The notes below the pieces were generated by a model. The model had not been told where the DNA came from. It did no database searches and worked only from the letters and a program-made list of their open reading frames with translations. DNA of 64,000 nt from Prosthecobacter debontii (GTDB lineage Bacteria; Verrucomicrobiota; Verrucomicrobiia; Verrucomicrobiales; Akkermansiaceae): assembly GCA_945869465.1 (NCBI GenBank), contig CAMBPB010000005.1, forward strand, positions 1 through 64,000. The letters are read 5' to 3'. The position numbers and the translations under genes are program-made. Numbering within the stretch: position 1 is the first letter of the stretch; each line of letters opens with the position of its first letter. Positions 47,874 to 57,091 of the stretch are shown here, in pieces.

Positions 47874-49424
47874 ATGTTCCTCGGTCTTGATTCCTCCACC
47901 CAGTCGCTCACCGCCGTCCTGATCGATCCGGACTCCGGTGAGATCGCCTGCCAGTTCTCCGTGAATTTCGGCAACGATCTGCCGCAGTATGAGGCTTCCA
48001 ACGGATTTATCCCGGGCGGCGCAAATGGCGAGGTGCATTCCAACCCGGCCATGTGGCTGGAAGCGCTCGATCTGTTGTTCAGCCGTCTGGCCGCCGCCAC
48101 GGATCTTTCCCAAGTAAAAATGATCGCCGGTTCGGGGCAACAGCACGGATCGGTTTATCTCGACTCATCGTTCGACACCCGTCTGGCCGCTTTGGATTCG
48201 GGGCAAAACCTGGTGCACCAACTCGCTCCGGCCTTCACCCGCCAGACCTCGCCCATCTGGATGGACACTTCGACTGGCGAGGAGTGCGCGGAAATCACCA
48301 ACACCCTCGGCGGCTCGGCGGAAGTCTGCCGCAGGAGCGGATCCATCGCCATCGAACGCTTCACCGGCCCACAAATCCGCCGTTTTTTCAAGACCGATCC
48401 CGACGCCTACGCTCGCACCGGCCGCATCCATCTGGTCAGTTCGTTCATCGCCTCGGTGATCGCCGGCAAATCGGTGTCGATCGATTATGGCGACGGCGCC
48501 GGCATGAACCTGCTCAATCTCGCCACCCTCGCCTGGGATCGGGATTTGCTGGACGCCACCGCTCCGGGACTGTTGGAAAAACTCCCCTCGCCGGCGGCGG
48601 CCACCACCGTGCAGGGGGCAGTGTCGGGCTATTTTGTCGGGAAATACGGCCTTGCCAGCGCTTGCCGGTGCGCGCTCTTCACCGGCGACAATCCCGCCTC
48701 GCTGGTTGGCATGGGCGCAACCCGTCCGGGCAACATCGTGATTTCCCTCGGCACCAGCGATACCTTTTTTGCCGCGATGCCGGGGCCGAAAACCGATCCC
48801 AATGGCTTCGGCCACGTGTTTGGCAATCCAGCCGGCGGTTTCATGTCGCTGATCTGCTTCCGCAACGGCTCGCTGGCGCGTGAGGCCTTGCGGGATCGCT
48901 TGGGTCTCGATTGGTCGGCGTTTGAGCGCGCCGCACTTGCCGGCACCCGTGAAGCCGCCGGAACCAATCTGATGTTGCCGTTCTTCGGGCCTGAAATCAC
49001 CCCGCGCCGCGATTTCACCGGACCGGTCTTGCAGGGCTCGCCCGCTTTCGAATCCGCGGCGCAACCCGCGCTGCAAGTCCGCGCATTGTTGGAAGGCCAG
49101 TTTCTCAACATGCGCCTCCATTCCCAATGGATGGAGGTGAAAACCGAACGCATCCGCCTCACTGGCGGGGCCTCAAAAAACGACGGCATCGCCCAACTCG
49201 TGGCCGATGTTTTCCAAGCCCCCGTCGAACGCCTCGAAGTGTCCAACTCCGCCGCCCTGGGCGCCGCCTTGATCGCGGCTGCCGCTGGCGGCCATGACCT
49301 GGACGCCCTTCAGCAAACGTTCTGCCAATCCTCGCCGGATTCCGCGCTGCAACCGGACTCCTCGCTGGCTCCCGCCTATCAGGACGCCATGCGGCGCTTC
49401 GCCGCGCTGCTGGATGCGGTGTAG
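47874..49424 (+). CDS. xylB: FGGY family sugar kinase, xylulokinase-like
   Basis: Two-domain ASKHA-fold kinase, 516 residues. The phosphate loop MFLGLDSSTQSLTAVLID fixes the start at 47874. GSGQQHGSVYLD and the ATP region VISLGTSDTFFA plus RIRLTGGASKNDGIAQLVADVFQAPV are family marks. Xylulokinase is the best fit because of the GSGQQHG motif and the overall length, but related FGGY kinases cannot be excluded. No xylose isomerase or transporter stands next to it. Confidence 0.85.
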   Translation: MFLGLDSSTQSLTAVLIDPDSGEIACQFSVNFGNDLPQYEASNGFIPGGANGEVHSNPAMWLEALDLLFSRLAAATDLSQVKMIAGSGQQHGSVYLDSSFDTRLAALDSGQNLVHQLAPAFTRQTSPIWMDTSTGEECAEITNTLGGSAEVCRRSGSIAIERFTGPQIRRFFKTDPDAYARTGRIHLVSSFIASVIAGKSVSIDYGDGAGMNLLNLATLAWDRDLLDATAPGLLEKLPSPAAATTVQGAVSGYFVGKYGLASACRCALFTGDNPASLVGMGATRPGNIVISLGTSDTFFAAMPGPKTDPNGFGHVFGNPAGGFMSLICFRNGSLAREALRDRLGLDWSAFERAALAGTREAAGTNLMLPFFGPEITPRRDFTGPVLQGSPAFESAAQPALQVRALLEGQFLNMRLHSQWMEVKTERIRLTGGASKNDGIAQLVADVFQAPVERLEVSNSAALGAALIAAAAGGHDLDALQQTFCQSSPDSALQPDSSLAPAYQDAMRRFAALLDAV

Positions 49425-49469
49425 CGAGAACAGGCTAGACAGGCCAGAATTTGGATGGTAGTTTCCGCC

Positions 49470-49730
49470 ATGATCACGAAAAGCTGGCAGCTTCAGGAGG
49501 CCAAGAACCATTTTAGCGAGGTCGTGGAGCGGGCCATCAAGGACGGCGCGCAAACCGTCACCAAACACGGGAAGCCGGCGGTTCTGATCATCTCGGTTGA
49601 GGATTACCAGAAGTCGGTCGCGCCCCGCAAATCGTTGATCCAACTGTTGCACGAATGCCCCGAGGATCTCGCGGAAATCATCGGACCCCGTTCCAAGGAA
49701 CCCGCACGGACCCTTCATTTTGATCTATAA
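49470..49730 (+). CDS. Phd/YefM family antitoxin
   Basis: Antitoxin of 86 residues. The N-terminal fold WQLQEAKNHFSEVVERAIKDGAQTVTKHGKPAVLIISVEDYQ is the standard Phd/YefM DNA-binding and dimerisation domain. The C-terminus, which would bind the toxin, is short and basic/acidic mixed. ATG at 49470 fits the family start; an earlier ATG at 49455 adds five residues. The PIN-domain toxin gene begins 3 bp after its stop, so the pair is one operon, normally self-repressed. Confidence 0.92.
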   Translation: MITKSWQLQEAKNHFSEVVERAIKDGAQTVTKHGKPAVLIISVEDYQKSVAPRKSLIQLLHECPEDLAEIIGPRSKEPARTLHFDL

Positions 49731-49732
49731 AG

Positions 49733-50146
49733 ATGGCCTATCTTCTCGATACGAACGTGGTCTCAGAAGCGGCTTCCCGAAATCCTGAGCCAAAGGTCGT
49801 CGAATGGTGCGAAGCCCATTCCCATGATAGCCATCTCTCGTGCATCACGCTTGGTGAAATCTGGAAAGGAATCCACCTGATGCCCGAGGGGAAACGGAAA
49901 ATCTCACTCGGCGCTTGGGCGACCCGCCTGGAAACCGAGTCGTCAAATCCGGCTCTCCCGCTTGACGCGGAGACATTCAAAATCTGGGGCAAGCTTTATG
50001 CCAAACCCGAATCAGAAGGTTTCAATTTGGGCATGCTCGAGAGCCTTCTCGCCGCGACCGCTCTCAGGCACGGCCTCATCGTGGTCACTCGAAATACGGC
50101 CGACTTCCCGCCGGATGTCGCCACGATCAATCCGTGGCTTGGCTGA
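49733..50146 (+). CDS. VapC-like PIN domain toxin
   Basis: Ribonuclease toxin of 137 residues. PIN domain acidic residues lie in LLDTNVVSEAAS (Asp), LGEIWKGI (Glu) and GMLESLLAATALRHGLIVVTRNTADF (second Asp/Asn region). It is directly downstream of the Phd/YefM antitoxin, the usual order, although a Phd antitoxin with a VapC toxin is a mixed pair. Its RNA target is not known. Confidence 0.92.
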   Translation: MAYLLDTNVVSEAASRNPEPKVVEWCEAHSHDSHLSCITLGEIWKGIHLMPEGKRKISLGAWATRLETESSNPALPLDAETFKIWGKLYAKPESEGFNLGMLESLLAATALRHGLIVVTRNTADFPPDVATINPWLG

Positions 50147-50229
50147 GCTTAATAACTGCCGCATCGGTGTCGCGCTTTCCACCTTGGCGTTTGACCGCCC
50201 GGGGTCGGGTGGATACGTTCCCGGCCGAC

Positions 50230-51339
50230 ATGACGATTGACCGATATGCGAACCGCTTTGTGTGCGATCTGGTGGCCTACGAGCCCGGAAAGCCGATTGA
50301 TGAAACCGCCCGCGAACTTGGCCTCGATCCCTCGCAGATTGTCAAGGTGGCCTCGAACGAAAATCCGCTCGGCCCCTCGCCCAAGGCCAAAATCGCCATG
50401 CGCGCCGCCCTTGACGAGGCGCACATCTATCCGGATGGCGGGGGTTACCGGCTGCGTTCCGCCATTGCGCAATCCGTGGGGCTGGACCTCAACCACGTCG
50501 TGCTTGGCAACGGTTCCAACGAAATCATCGAACTGCTTTGCCACACGTTCCTGAACCGCGATACGGAACTCATCGCCGCCACGCATGCCTTCGTGGTTTA
50601 CAAACTCATGGCCACGCTCTTCGGCGCGAAATACGTGGAAGTGCCCGATCCGGACTTCATCCACGATCTCGATGCGATGGCGGATGCCATCACCGAAAAC
50701 ACCCGCCTCGTTTTTATCGCGAATCCTAACAATCCCACCGGAACCATGGTGGACCAGGCGGCCATCGACCGCTTCATGGACCGCCTTCCGGAACAAGTGA
50801 TCGCCGTGTTCGACGAAGCCTACATCGAGTTTCCCGCCGCGCCGCCGGATACGCTGCGTTATGTGCGCGAGGGCCGCAACGTTTGCGTGCTCCGGACCTT
50901 TTCCAAAATCCACGGGCTGGCAGGTCTCCGCGTCGGCTATGGGCTGGCTCCCGCGCCTCTGGCCGCGCTGCTGCAAAAAGCCCGCCAGCCCTTTAATGTG
51001 AATGCCATCGCCCAGGCTGGCGCGCTGGCCGCTCTCACCGATACGGAACACACGGGCCAAACCCTGAAGCTAAACCGCGAGGGAATGGCGTTCTACGAAA
51101 TGGCGTTCCACCAACGCGGCCTTGAGTATGTGCCAAGCCACGCGAATTTCCTGCTCGTCAAAACGGGCGGCGGAGACCGCATCTTCCGCGACATGCTCAA
51201 ACAAGGGGTCATCGTCCGCGCCATGAGTAGTTACAAACTGCCCGAGTGGGTCCGCATCTCCATCGGCACCCCTGCACAAAACCTCCGTTGTCTCGAAGTG
51301 CTGGATTCCGTGCTCGCCGCCGCGGCAGTCCCGGTTTGA
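50230..51339 (+). CDS. hisC: Histidinol-phosphate aminotransferase
   Basis: PLP enzyme of histidine synthesis, 369 residues, ATG at 50230. The marks are VKVASNENPLGPSPKAKIAM, HIYPDGGGYRLRSAIAQ, GNGSNEIIELLCHTFL, VFIANPNNPTGTMV, VFDEAYIEF and the PLP lysine in RTFSKIHGLAGLRVGYG. No other his genes are nearby. An aromatic aminotransferase role is a less likely alternative given the HisC-type start. Confidence 0.95.
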   Translation: MTIDRYANRFVCDLVAYEPGKPIDETARELGLDPSQIVKVASNENPLGPSPKAKIAMRAALDEAHIYPDGGGYRLRSAIAQSVGLDLNHVVLGNGSNEIIELLCHTFLNRDTELIAATHAFVVYKLMATLFGAKYVEVPDPDFIHDLDAMADAITENTRLVFIANPNNPTGTMVDQAAIDRFMDRLPEQVIAVFDEAYIEFPAAPPDTLRYVREGRNVCVLRTFSKIHGLAGLRVGYGLAPAPLAALLQKARQPFNVNAIAQAGALAALTDTEHTGQTLKLNREGMAFYEMAFHQRGLEYVPSHANFLLVKTGGGDRIFRDMLKQGVIVRAMSSYKLPEWVRISIGTPAQNLRCLEVLDSVLAAAAVPV

Positions 51340-51388
51340 CAGAACAATTTCGAGAGTCAAACTTCCGCCCCTTAGAGGAAGTCAACCC

Positions 51389-51766
51389 ATGGCAAACTTA
51401 GAAATCCCGAGCGCTCAAAGGGAATTCCGCTGCGTTCATTGCAACGGTAAAATCCTGATTCCCCGGGATCTTTCACCCACCACCGGGCCCTACCCCCATT
51501 GCACCGGAGTCATCACCTCGCCGGCGATCGCGGTCGCCGCGCGGCTCAACGTCAGGGTGGATTCCGCGACCGGGCGCACCCTCTCCATCATCAATTGGCG
51601 CGGCGTCAAGGATGCCCTCCCGATCACCCGCACCGCCACGGTGGAACTCAAATGGACCGGCGAACCGAGTGCGCCGGAGTTGGAAATCAGCCGCTTCATC
51701 TGCTGGGAGTTCCTGGGAACTGGGCGGCCAGGATGCGACTCCGACCGCTTCGACCAAGTGATCTAA
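51389..51766 (+). CDS. Small zinc-ribbon-like protein of unknown function
   Basis: Protein of 125 residues. It begins LEIPSAQREFRCVHCNGKILIP and continues to PHCTGVITSP: an N-terminal C-x-x-C pair and a later P-H-C look like a zinc ribbon that has kept only three of four cysteines. The C-terminal part (IINWRGVKDALPIT) is unrecognised. An AGAGGAAG ribosome site lies 9 bases before the ATG. It sits 4 bp upstream of mnmE on the same strand and is probably co-transcribed with it. Confidence 0.75.
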   Translation: MANLEIPSAQREFRCVHCNGKILIPRDLSPTTGPYPHCTGVITSPAIAVAARLNVRVDSATGRTLSIINWRGVKDALPITRTATVELKWTGEPSAPELEISRFICWEFLGTGRPGCDSDRFDQVI

Positions 51767-51770
51767 CCGG

Positions 51771-53129
51771 ATGAACGCCCTACCGGACCCGCACCGCACC
51801 ACGATCACCGCGGTCGCCACACCTCCCGGCATCGCCGCCGTCTCGATGGTGAGAATTTCCGGACCCGGGGCAATCCAGGTGGCGGACCGCGCCACCGATG
51901 GCAAGGTGTCCGCCCAAGCACCGCGAAGCAGCCGCCATTGCCGCGTCAGGGATGCCGAAGGCAGGACCATCGACGACGGCCTGATCACGGTTTTCCCGGG
52001 CCCTCACAGCTACACCGGCGAGGACAGCGTCGAATTCACCGGTCACGGCGGCATCCTGGCGACCCAAGAGGTGTTAGGATGTTTCCTGGCCTGCGGTGCC
52101 GTGCCTGCGGGACCGGGCGAATTCACCCGCCGCGCCTTCCTCAACGGCAAACTCGACCTGACCCAGGCCGAGGGCGTGATGGATCTCATTTCCGCCCAGA
52201 CCCGCCTGTCCCTGCGCGCCGCACGCAGCCAACTCGATGGTGTGCTCGGCCGGCGGACGACGGCAGCCCGCGACCAATTGCTCGAAACCCTGGCTCATCT
52301 CGAAGCCTGGATCGATTTCCCGGAAGAAGACATCGACCCGCAAACCGGCGCCTTGCTGCGTTCCAGTATCCAGGCGGTGCTCGACACCGTCGATTCCCTG
52401 TTAGCCACCGCGGACCAAGGGCGGGTCCTGCGCGAAGGCGTGCGGACCGTGATTTTCGGCGAACCCAACGTCGGCAAATCCAGCCTGCTCAATCGTTTGT
52501 TAGGCTTCGAACGCGCCATCGTCAGCGATACCGCCGGCACCACCCGCGACACCATCGAGGAAACCATCAACCTGCACGGCATCCCGCTGCGCCTGGTCGA
52601 TACCGCGGGCGTTCGCGCGGCGCTTGACCGCATCGAGGCGGAAGGCATCCAGCGCACGGTACGGCAGATCGAGGCCGCCGATATTTTGTTAGAGCTGGCG
52701 GATGCCAACAAGCCGAAGCCCGCCGACGCGGTGTTTCCTACATCGGCCGCGAAGCGCCTGCTCGTGCTCAACAAGCTCGATCTCGGCGAACACCCGTCAT
52801 GGGCGGGCGTCGATGCGGTGCGCCTCTCCTGCAACACCGGCGAAGGCTTCGACATTCTTTCCAACACCATCCGCGACAGCCTGCATTTCAGCGAAGTCGA
52901 TTGGGGGGAACACGCCGTGGCGATCAATGCGCGGCATCAGGCGAGTCTCATGCTTGCCCGCGTGGGATTGATCGCCGCGCTGGAGCTGCTGGAAAATCCG
53001 GCGAGCGACACCGAACTCGCCGCCATCGATCTGCGCGAGGCGCTCGACGCCCTCGGCGAAATCCCCGGCCGGGTGGATACCGAGGACCTCTTGGGAGTCA
53101 TTTTCAGCCGTTTCTGCATCGGCAAGTAG
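51771..53129 (+). CDS. mnmE: tRNA modification GTPase MnmE (TrmE)
   Basis: GTPase that with MnmG installs the 5-carboxymethylaminomethyl group on wobble uridine. 452 residues. N-terminal formyl-tetrahydrofolate-binding domain (TAVATPPGIAAVSMVRISG, GEFTRRAFLNGKLDLTQAEGVMDLI), G domain with VIFGEPNVGKSSLLNRLLG near residue 223, DTAGTTRDTIEE and DTAGVR, and the C-terminal FCIGK motif with the catalytic Cys. The G4 motif is LNKLD. No mnmG in the window. Confidence 0.97.
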   Translation: MNALPDPHRTTITAVATPPGIAAVSMVRISGPGAIQVADRATDGKVSAQAPRSSRHCRVRDAEGRTIDDGLITVFPGPHSYTGEDSVEFTGHGGILATQEVLGCFLACGAVPAGPGEFTRRAFLNGKLDLTQAEGVMDLISAQTRLSLRAARSQLDGVLGRRTTAARDQLLETLAHLEAWIDFPEEDIDPQTGALLRSSIQAVLDTVDSLLATADQGRVLREGVRTVIFGEPNVGKSSLLNRLLGFERAIVSDTAGTTRDTIEETINLHGIPLRLVDTAGVRAALDRIEAEGIQRTVRQIEAADILLELADANKPKPADAVFPTSAAKRLLVLNKLDLGEHPSWAGVDAVRLSCNTGEGFDILSNTIRDSLHFSEVDWGEHAVAINARHQASLMLARVGLIAALELLENPASDTELAAIDLREALDALGEIPGRVDTEDLLGVIFSRFCIGK

Positions 53130-53218
53130 GTGGCCGCCGCGATGGAAAAAACCGTCGATTGTGCAATTCACGCGTCATTTCCTCGGTAAAGTCCGGTCCC
53201 GGCGACGCTTTGTATCGA

Positions 53219-55597
53219 ATGGTTCCCGACAAAAATCTCCGCTGCCGCCTGCGGCCTTGGTTTGGCCAAGCCGCCGCCGGCGGGATGCTGGGGTGGTGTT
53301 TGATCGGTTCCGCCGCGTCCGCCGATCCGGCAGCATCCTACAAAAAGGAGATCCTGCCGTTGTTGGAAAACCATTGTTTCGATTGTCATGGGGAAGGCCG
53401 CGCGAAGGGGAAATTCTCGATGGACAAGTTCAAGGACTTGCCCGCCCACCTCAATGACCGCAAACACTGGCTTGCCATCTGGCACAACGTCCGCAGCCAG
53501 ATCATGCCGCCATCCGACAAGGACCAGCTCGCCACCGCCGCGAAACAACAATTGCTCGCCTGGATCGAGAAGGACGTGTTCAAACTCGACCCCAAAAACC
53601 CGGACCCCGGCCGGGTGACCATCCGCCGCCTGAACCGCACGGAATATCAGAACGCTGTGTTTGACCTGCTAGGTGTGGAGTGCGACACCCGCGAGGTTTT
53701 CCCGGCCGACGACACTGGCTACGGCTTCGACAACATCGGCGACGTGTTGTCGATCTCTCCGCTGTTAGTGGAGAAATACCTCACGGTGGCCGAGGAGGTG
53801 GTGGCGCAGGCCCTGCCCGAGGGCGCGGCGGCGCAGTTGCCGCGTGTGGTCATCCACGGCGGCGACTTCAAGGCGGCGGCCGATCCGAAAACCACCGGAA
53901 GCTGGCTGCCATTCGCCACGCCGCAACAACTCCGGGTGGAACGGGAGATCGGCTGGGACGGTGACTATCAGGTAGAGGTCGAGTATGCCATCCGCGGCGC
54001 GTCCGAGGCGACGACCGATGAGGCGAAGTTCCTGATTACCGCCGGCGGGGCCAAGGTGGGCGAAGTCACACTCGGCTGGGACCAGCGGCGGGTGATCGAA
54101 CTCACCGGCAAGGTGCCGTTGAAAAAAGGCCGCCAGACTTTTGAAATCAATCTATCTCCCGCAAAAAGGCCGCTGCCGGCCGAGGAGGAGCTTTTCCTAA
54201 CCGTCCAGCGGGTGGTCGTGCAAGGCCCGCTCGGCGGCGAACAGCGGGAATACGCCAAGGGTTACCGCATGATTTTCGTGGACGGTCCCGCGCCCGACGA
54301 CAAGGAGGGCAAGGAACGCTACGCCCGCAAGATCCTGCGCGGTTTCGTGAGCCGCGCCTTCCGCAAGCCGGTGGACGAGCCGACCATCAACCGCCTGGTC
54401 GCGATCGTGAATGAAGTCTCGCGGAAACCCGGGAAAAATTTCCAGGACGGCATCAAACAAGCCATCGCCACCTGCCTTGCCTCGCCGCGCTTTCTGTTCC
54501 GCGTGGAAATCCAGCCGGAGCCTAACAATCCCGCGAAAGTCGTTCCGCTCGACGAATATTCGCTCGCCTCGCGGCTGTCGTTTTTCATTTGGGGCTCGGT
54601 CCCGGATGACGAATTGCTGAGCCTCGCCTTCAACAACCAGTTGCGCGCCAATCTCCGGCGGCAGGTGGACCGGATGCTCAAGGACCCGCGCTCGCAACGC
54701 TTGGTGCGCAACTTCGTCGGCCAGTGGCTCCAGGTCCGCGACGTCGAAACGGTGCCCATCAGCGCGAAACATATTCTCGGGCTCGACACCAACCGCGAGG
54801 CGGCGCGCAAGTTTGATCCGCGCCTTAGATCCGACATGCAGCGCGAGACGGAAATGTTATTCGATTTCATCCTGCGCGAGAACCGGCCTGCGGAAGAATT
54901 AATCTCCGCGCGTTACAGTTTCCTGAACGAGCGGCTGGCCGGGTTCTACGGCATCCGCGGCGTCACCGGAGAGCCTTTCCGCCTGGTGGATCTCACCGAG
55001 CATCCCGAGCGCGGCGGCTTGCTCACGCAGGGCTCCTTCCTGATGGTCTCTTCCAACCCGACCCGCACCTCGCCAGTGAAACGCGGGTTGTTCGTGCTCG
55101 ATAACCTGCTGGGGGCCCCCCCCCCGCCGCCGCCGCCGGACGTGCCGAAACTCGAAGACTCCGCCAGCGGAGGAAATGCGAGCCCGACGATGCGCGAGAT
55201 GATGGAAATCCACCGCCAAAAGCCCGAATGCCGCAACTGCCACGCGCGGATGGACCCGATCGGATTGGGCCTCGAAAATTTCGACGCGCTCGGGCGATTC
55301 CGCACTCGGGAACACGGCCAGGCCATCGATGCGTCCGGCAAACTGCTGACTGGTGAAACATTCGCCGATGTCGCGTCCCTCAAGGAAATCCTCGCGGTAA
55401 AGCGCAAACCGGATTTTTACCGCTGCCTTGCGGAGAAACTTCTCACCTATGCCATCGGCCGCGGCGTCGAATATTACGATTCCACCACCATCGACCAACT
55501 CACCGGCCGGATGGAAAAAAACCATGGCAAAATGCGCGAACTTGTCCAAGGTATCGTCGAAAGCGCGCCCTTCCAGAAACGCCGGGGCGACGAATGA
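53219..55597 (+). CDS. Planctomycete-type cytochrome-like protein (DUF1587/1592/1588/1585)
   Basis: Exported protein of 792 residues typical of Planctomycetes and Verrucomicrobiota. Signal peptide region to about residue 36, then a c-type heme motif CFDCH (residues 53-57), DUF1587 from about 132 (VTIRRLNRTEYQNAVFDLLGV), DUF1595, DUF1592 (SLASRLSFFIWGSVPDDELL), DUF1588 and DUF1585 with a second CRNCH near the C-terminus. ATG at 53219 was chosen for the signal peptide. The DUF1552 gene starts 26 bp after its stop. Function of this pair is not established; electron transfer to a secreted oxidase is guessed in the field. Confidence 0.93.
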   Translation: MVPDKNLRCRLRPWFGQAAAGGMLGWCLIGSAASADPAASYKKEILPLLENHCFDCHGEGRAKGKFSMDKFKDLPAHLNDRKHWLAIWHNVRSQIMPPSDKDQLATAAKQQLLAWIEKDVFKLDPKNPDPGRVTIRRLNRTEYQNAVFDLLGVECDTREVFPADDTGYGFDNIGDVLSISPLLVEKYLTVAEEVVAQALPEGAAAQLPRVVIHGGDFKAAADPKTTGSWLPFATPQQLRVEREIGWDGDYQVEVEYAIRGASEATTDEAKFLITAGGAKVGEVTLGWDQRRVIELTGKVPLKKGRQTFEINLSPAKRPLPAEEELFLTVQRVVVQGPLGGEQREYAKGYRMIFVDGPAPDDKEGKERYARKILRGFVSRAFRKPVDEPTINRLVAIVNEVSRKPGKNFQDGIKQAIATCLASPRFLFRVEIQPEPNNPAKVVPLDEYSLASRLSFFIWGSVPDDELLSLAFNNQLRANLRRQVDRMLKDPRSQRLVRNFVGQWLQVRDVETVPISAKHILGLDTNREAARKFDPRLRSDMQRETEMLFDFILRENRPAEELISARYSFLNERLAGFYGIRGVTGEPFRLVDLTEHPERGGLLTQGSFLMVSSNPTRTSPVKRGLFVLDNLLGAPPPPPPPDVPKLEDSASGGNASPTMREMMEIHRQKPECRNCHARMDPIGLGLENFDALGRFRTREHGQAIDASGKLLTGETFADVASLKEILAVKRKPDFYRCLAEKLLTYAIGRGVEYYDSTTIDQLTGRMEKNHGKMRELVQGIVESAPFQKRRGDE
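55116..55125. repeat. Run of ten cytosines after five guanines
   Basis: G5-C10 within the DUF1588 stretch coding for LLGAPPPPPPPDVP. Such runs are prone to slipped-strand errors. In the given sequence the frame is intact. Confidence 0.9.
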
Positions 55598-55623
55598 GAA
55601 CTCCCTCACCCCAATCTAACATC

Positions 55624-56988
55624 ATGAGCTCTCGCCTCACCGGCACGAACCGACGCGGCTTCCTCCGCGGATTTGGCGCGGCACTTGCCCTGCCGGCGTT
55701 GGAATCCTTCCGCCCGCTGCTAGCCGCCGGAGCGCAGCGCGCCATCGGCACCACCGCCAGCGGCGCGCCATTGCGGATGGCCTGGCTCTATATTCCCAAC
55801 GGAGTGAACATGGAACTGTGGCGGCCCAAGGGCAGCTCCTCCAAATACCAGGCGGGGGAGACCTTCAAGCCGATGGCAGCCCTCCGCGACGACTTCCAGA
55901 TTTTCACCGGTTTCGAGCAAAAAAACGCCATGGCCGGCGGCGACGGTCCCGGCGACCACGCCCGCGGGGTGGCCACCTTCCTCACCTCCGCGCGAGCCCG
56001 CAAGACCGCCGGCTCGGATATCAGCCTCGGGATTTCCGCCGACCAAGTCGCCGCGCAGGCCGCGCAAACCCTGACCCGCCTGCCTTCGCTGGAACTCTCC
56101 GCCGATGGCGTGCGCAAGGCTGGCAACTGCGATTCCGGCTATTCGTGCGCCTATCAGTTCAACCTGTCCTGGCGCTCGGAAACCCAGCCGATGACGCCCG
56201 AGTCCAACCCGCGCGCGGTGTTCGAGCGGCTCTTTGGCGCGGGCGGATCCAAGGAGCGCGCCGACAGCCTTGGCCAGCGTTACGCGTCGAAGAAGTCGGT
56301 GCTCGATTTCGTGCAACAGGATGCCAAGGCCCTTCACAAACACCTGGGTCGTGCCGATCGTCACAAGCTCGATGAATACCTAACCGGCGTGCGCGAGATC
56401 GAGCGCCAGATTGAAAAAGCGGAAGCCCTGGGACTCCCGCGCGATCCGGGCGTTCCCGCACCCGACGACAAGCCCGGAACCTATCAGGAACAACTCCGGC
56501 TGATGATGTACATGATGGTGCTGGCTTTCAAAACCGACTCCACCCGCATATCCACCTTCCTCATGGCGCATGACGGCAGCAACCGCAGCTTCCCGGAAAT
56601 CGGCGTCTCGGAAGGACATCACAACATTTCCCATCACCAGGGGAAAGCCGGCAACCTTGAGAAAATCGCCAAGATCGATTACTTCTACATGGAGCAACTC
56701 GCCTATTTCCTCGACAAGTTGAAGCACACGCCGGACGTCGATGGCAAGTCACTGCTGCACAACTCGATGATTGTTTACGGCGGCTGTATTTCCGATGGGA
56801 ACCGTCACAACCACGACGACCTGCCGATTCTCGTCGCGGGCCATGCCGGTGGCGCCTTCAGTCCCGGCGGTCACGTGGAACTCGGTGACAACGTCCCCTT
56901 GTCCAACCTCCACCTTAGAATGTTAGATGAGTTCGGGGTGAAAACCCCGCGCTTCGGCGACTCAAGCGGCTCGCTGCGCAAAGTGTGA
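55624..56988 (+). CDS. DUF1552 family Tat-exported protein
   Basis: Protein of 454 residues with a twin-arginine leader (NRRGFLRGFGAALALPALE), start ATG 55624. The DUF1552 pattern is clear: MAWLYIPNGVNMELWRPKG, SFARKKS-like GQRYASKKSVLDFV, FLMAHDGSNRSFPEIG and NHDDLPILVAGHAGG, near the end. It follows the DUF1592 protein gene by 26 bp; the two are almost always paired in this phylum, suggesting a shared extracytoplasmic complex. The enzymatic function is unknown. Confidence 0.92.
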   Translation: MSSRLTGTNRRGFLRGFGAALALPALESFRPLLAAGAQRAIGTTASGAPLRMAWLYIPNGVNMELWRPKGSSSKYQAGETFKPMAALRDDFQIFTGFEQKNAMAGGDGPGDHARGVATFLTSARARKTAGSDISLGISADQVAAQAAQTLTRLPSLELSADGVRKAGNCDSGYSCAYQFNLSWRSETQPMTPESNPRAVFERLFGAGGSKERADSLGQRYASKKSVLDFVQQDAKALHKHLGRADRHKLDEYLTGVREIERQIEKAEALGLPRDPGVPAPDDKPGTYQEQLRLMMYMMVLAFKTDSTRISTFLMAHDGSNRSFPEIGVSEGHHNISHHQGKAGNLEKIAKIDYFYMEQLAYFLDKLKHTPDVDGKSLLHNSMIVYGGCISDGNRHNHDDLPILVAGHAGGAFSPGGHVELGDNVPLSNLHLRMLDEFGVKTPRFGDSSGSLRKV

Positions 56989-57000
56989 GACAGTCCCGCG

Positions 57001-57083
57001 GGTGGCCCGGGCATCTTGCCCGAAGGCTTCTTTATGCGCCAAACAAGCGGTGAAACGACGAGTGTTGGTGAGACGCCAACACT
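57001..57083. repeat. Two hairpins at a convergent gene end
   Basis: GGGCA-TCT-TGCCC (57009-57021) with its GGCCC-like flank is a near-identical reverse copy of the hairpin at 35173-35193. AGTGTTGG-TGAGACG-CCAACACT (57061-57083) follows. They fill the gap between the converging DUF1552 and DUF4340 genes. No T-run follows either stem. Confidence 0.85.
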
Positions 57084-57091
57084 TCATGTTT

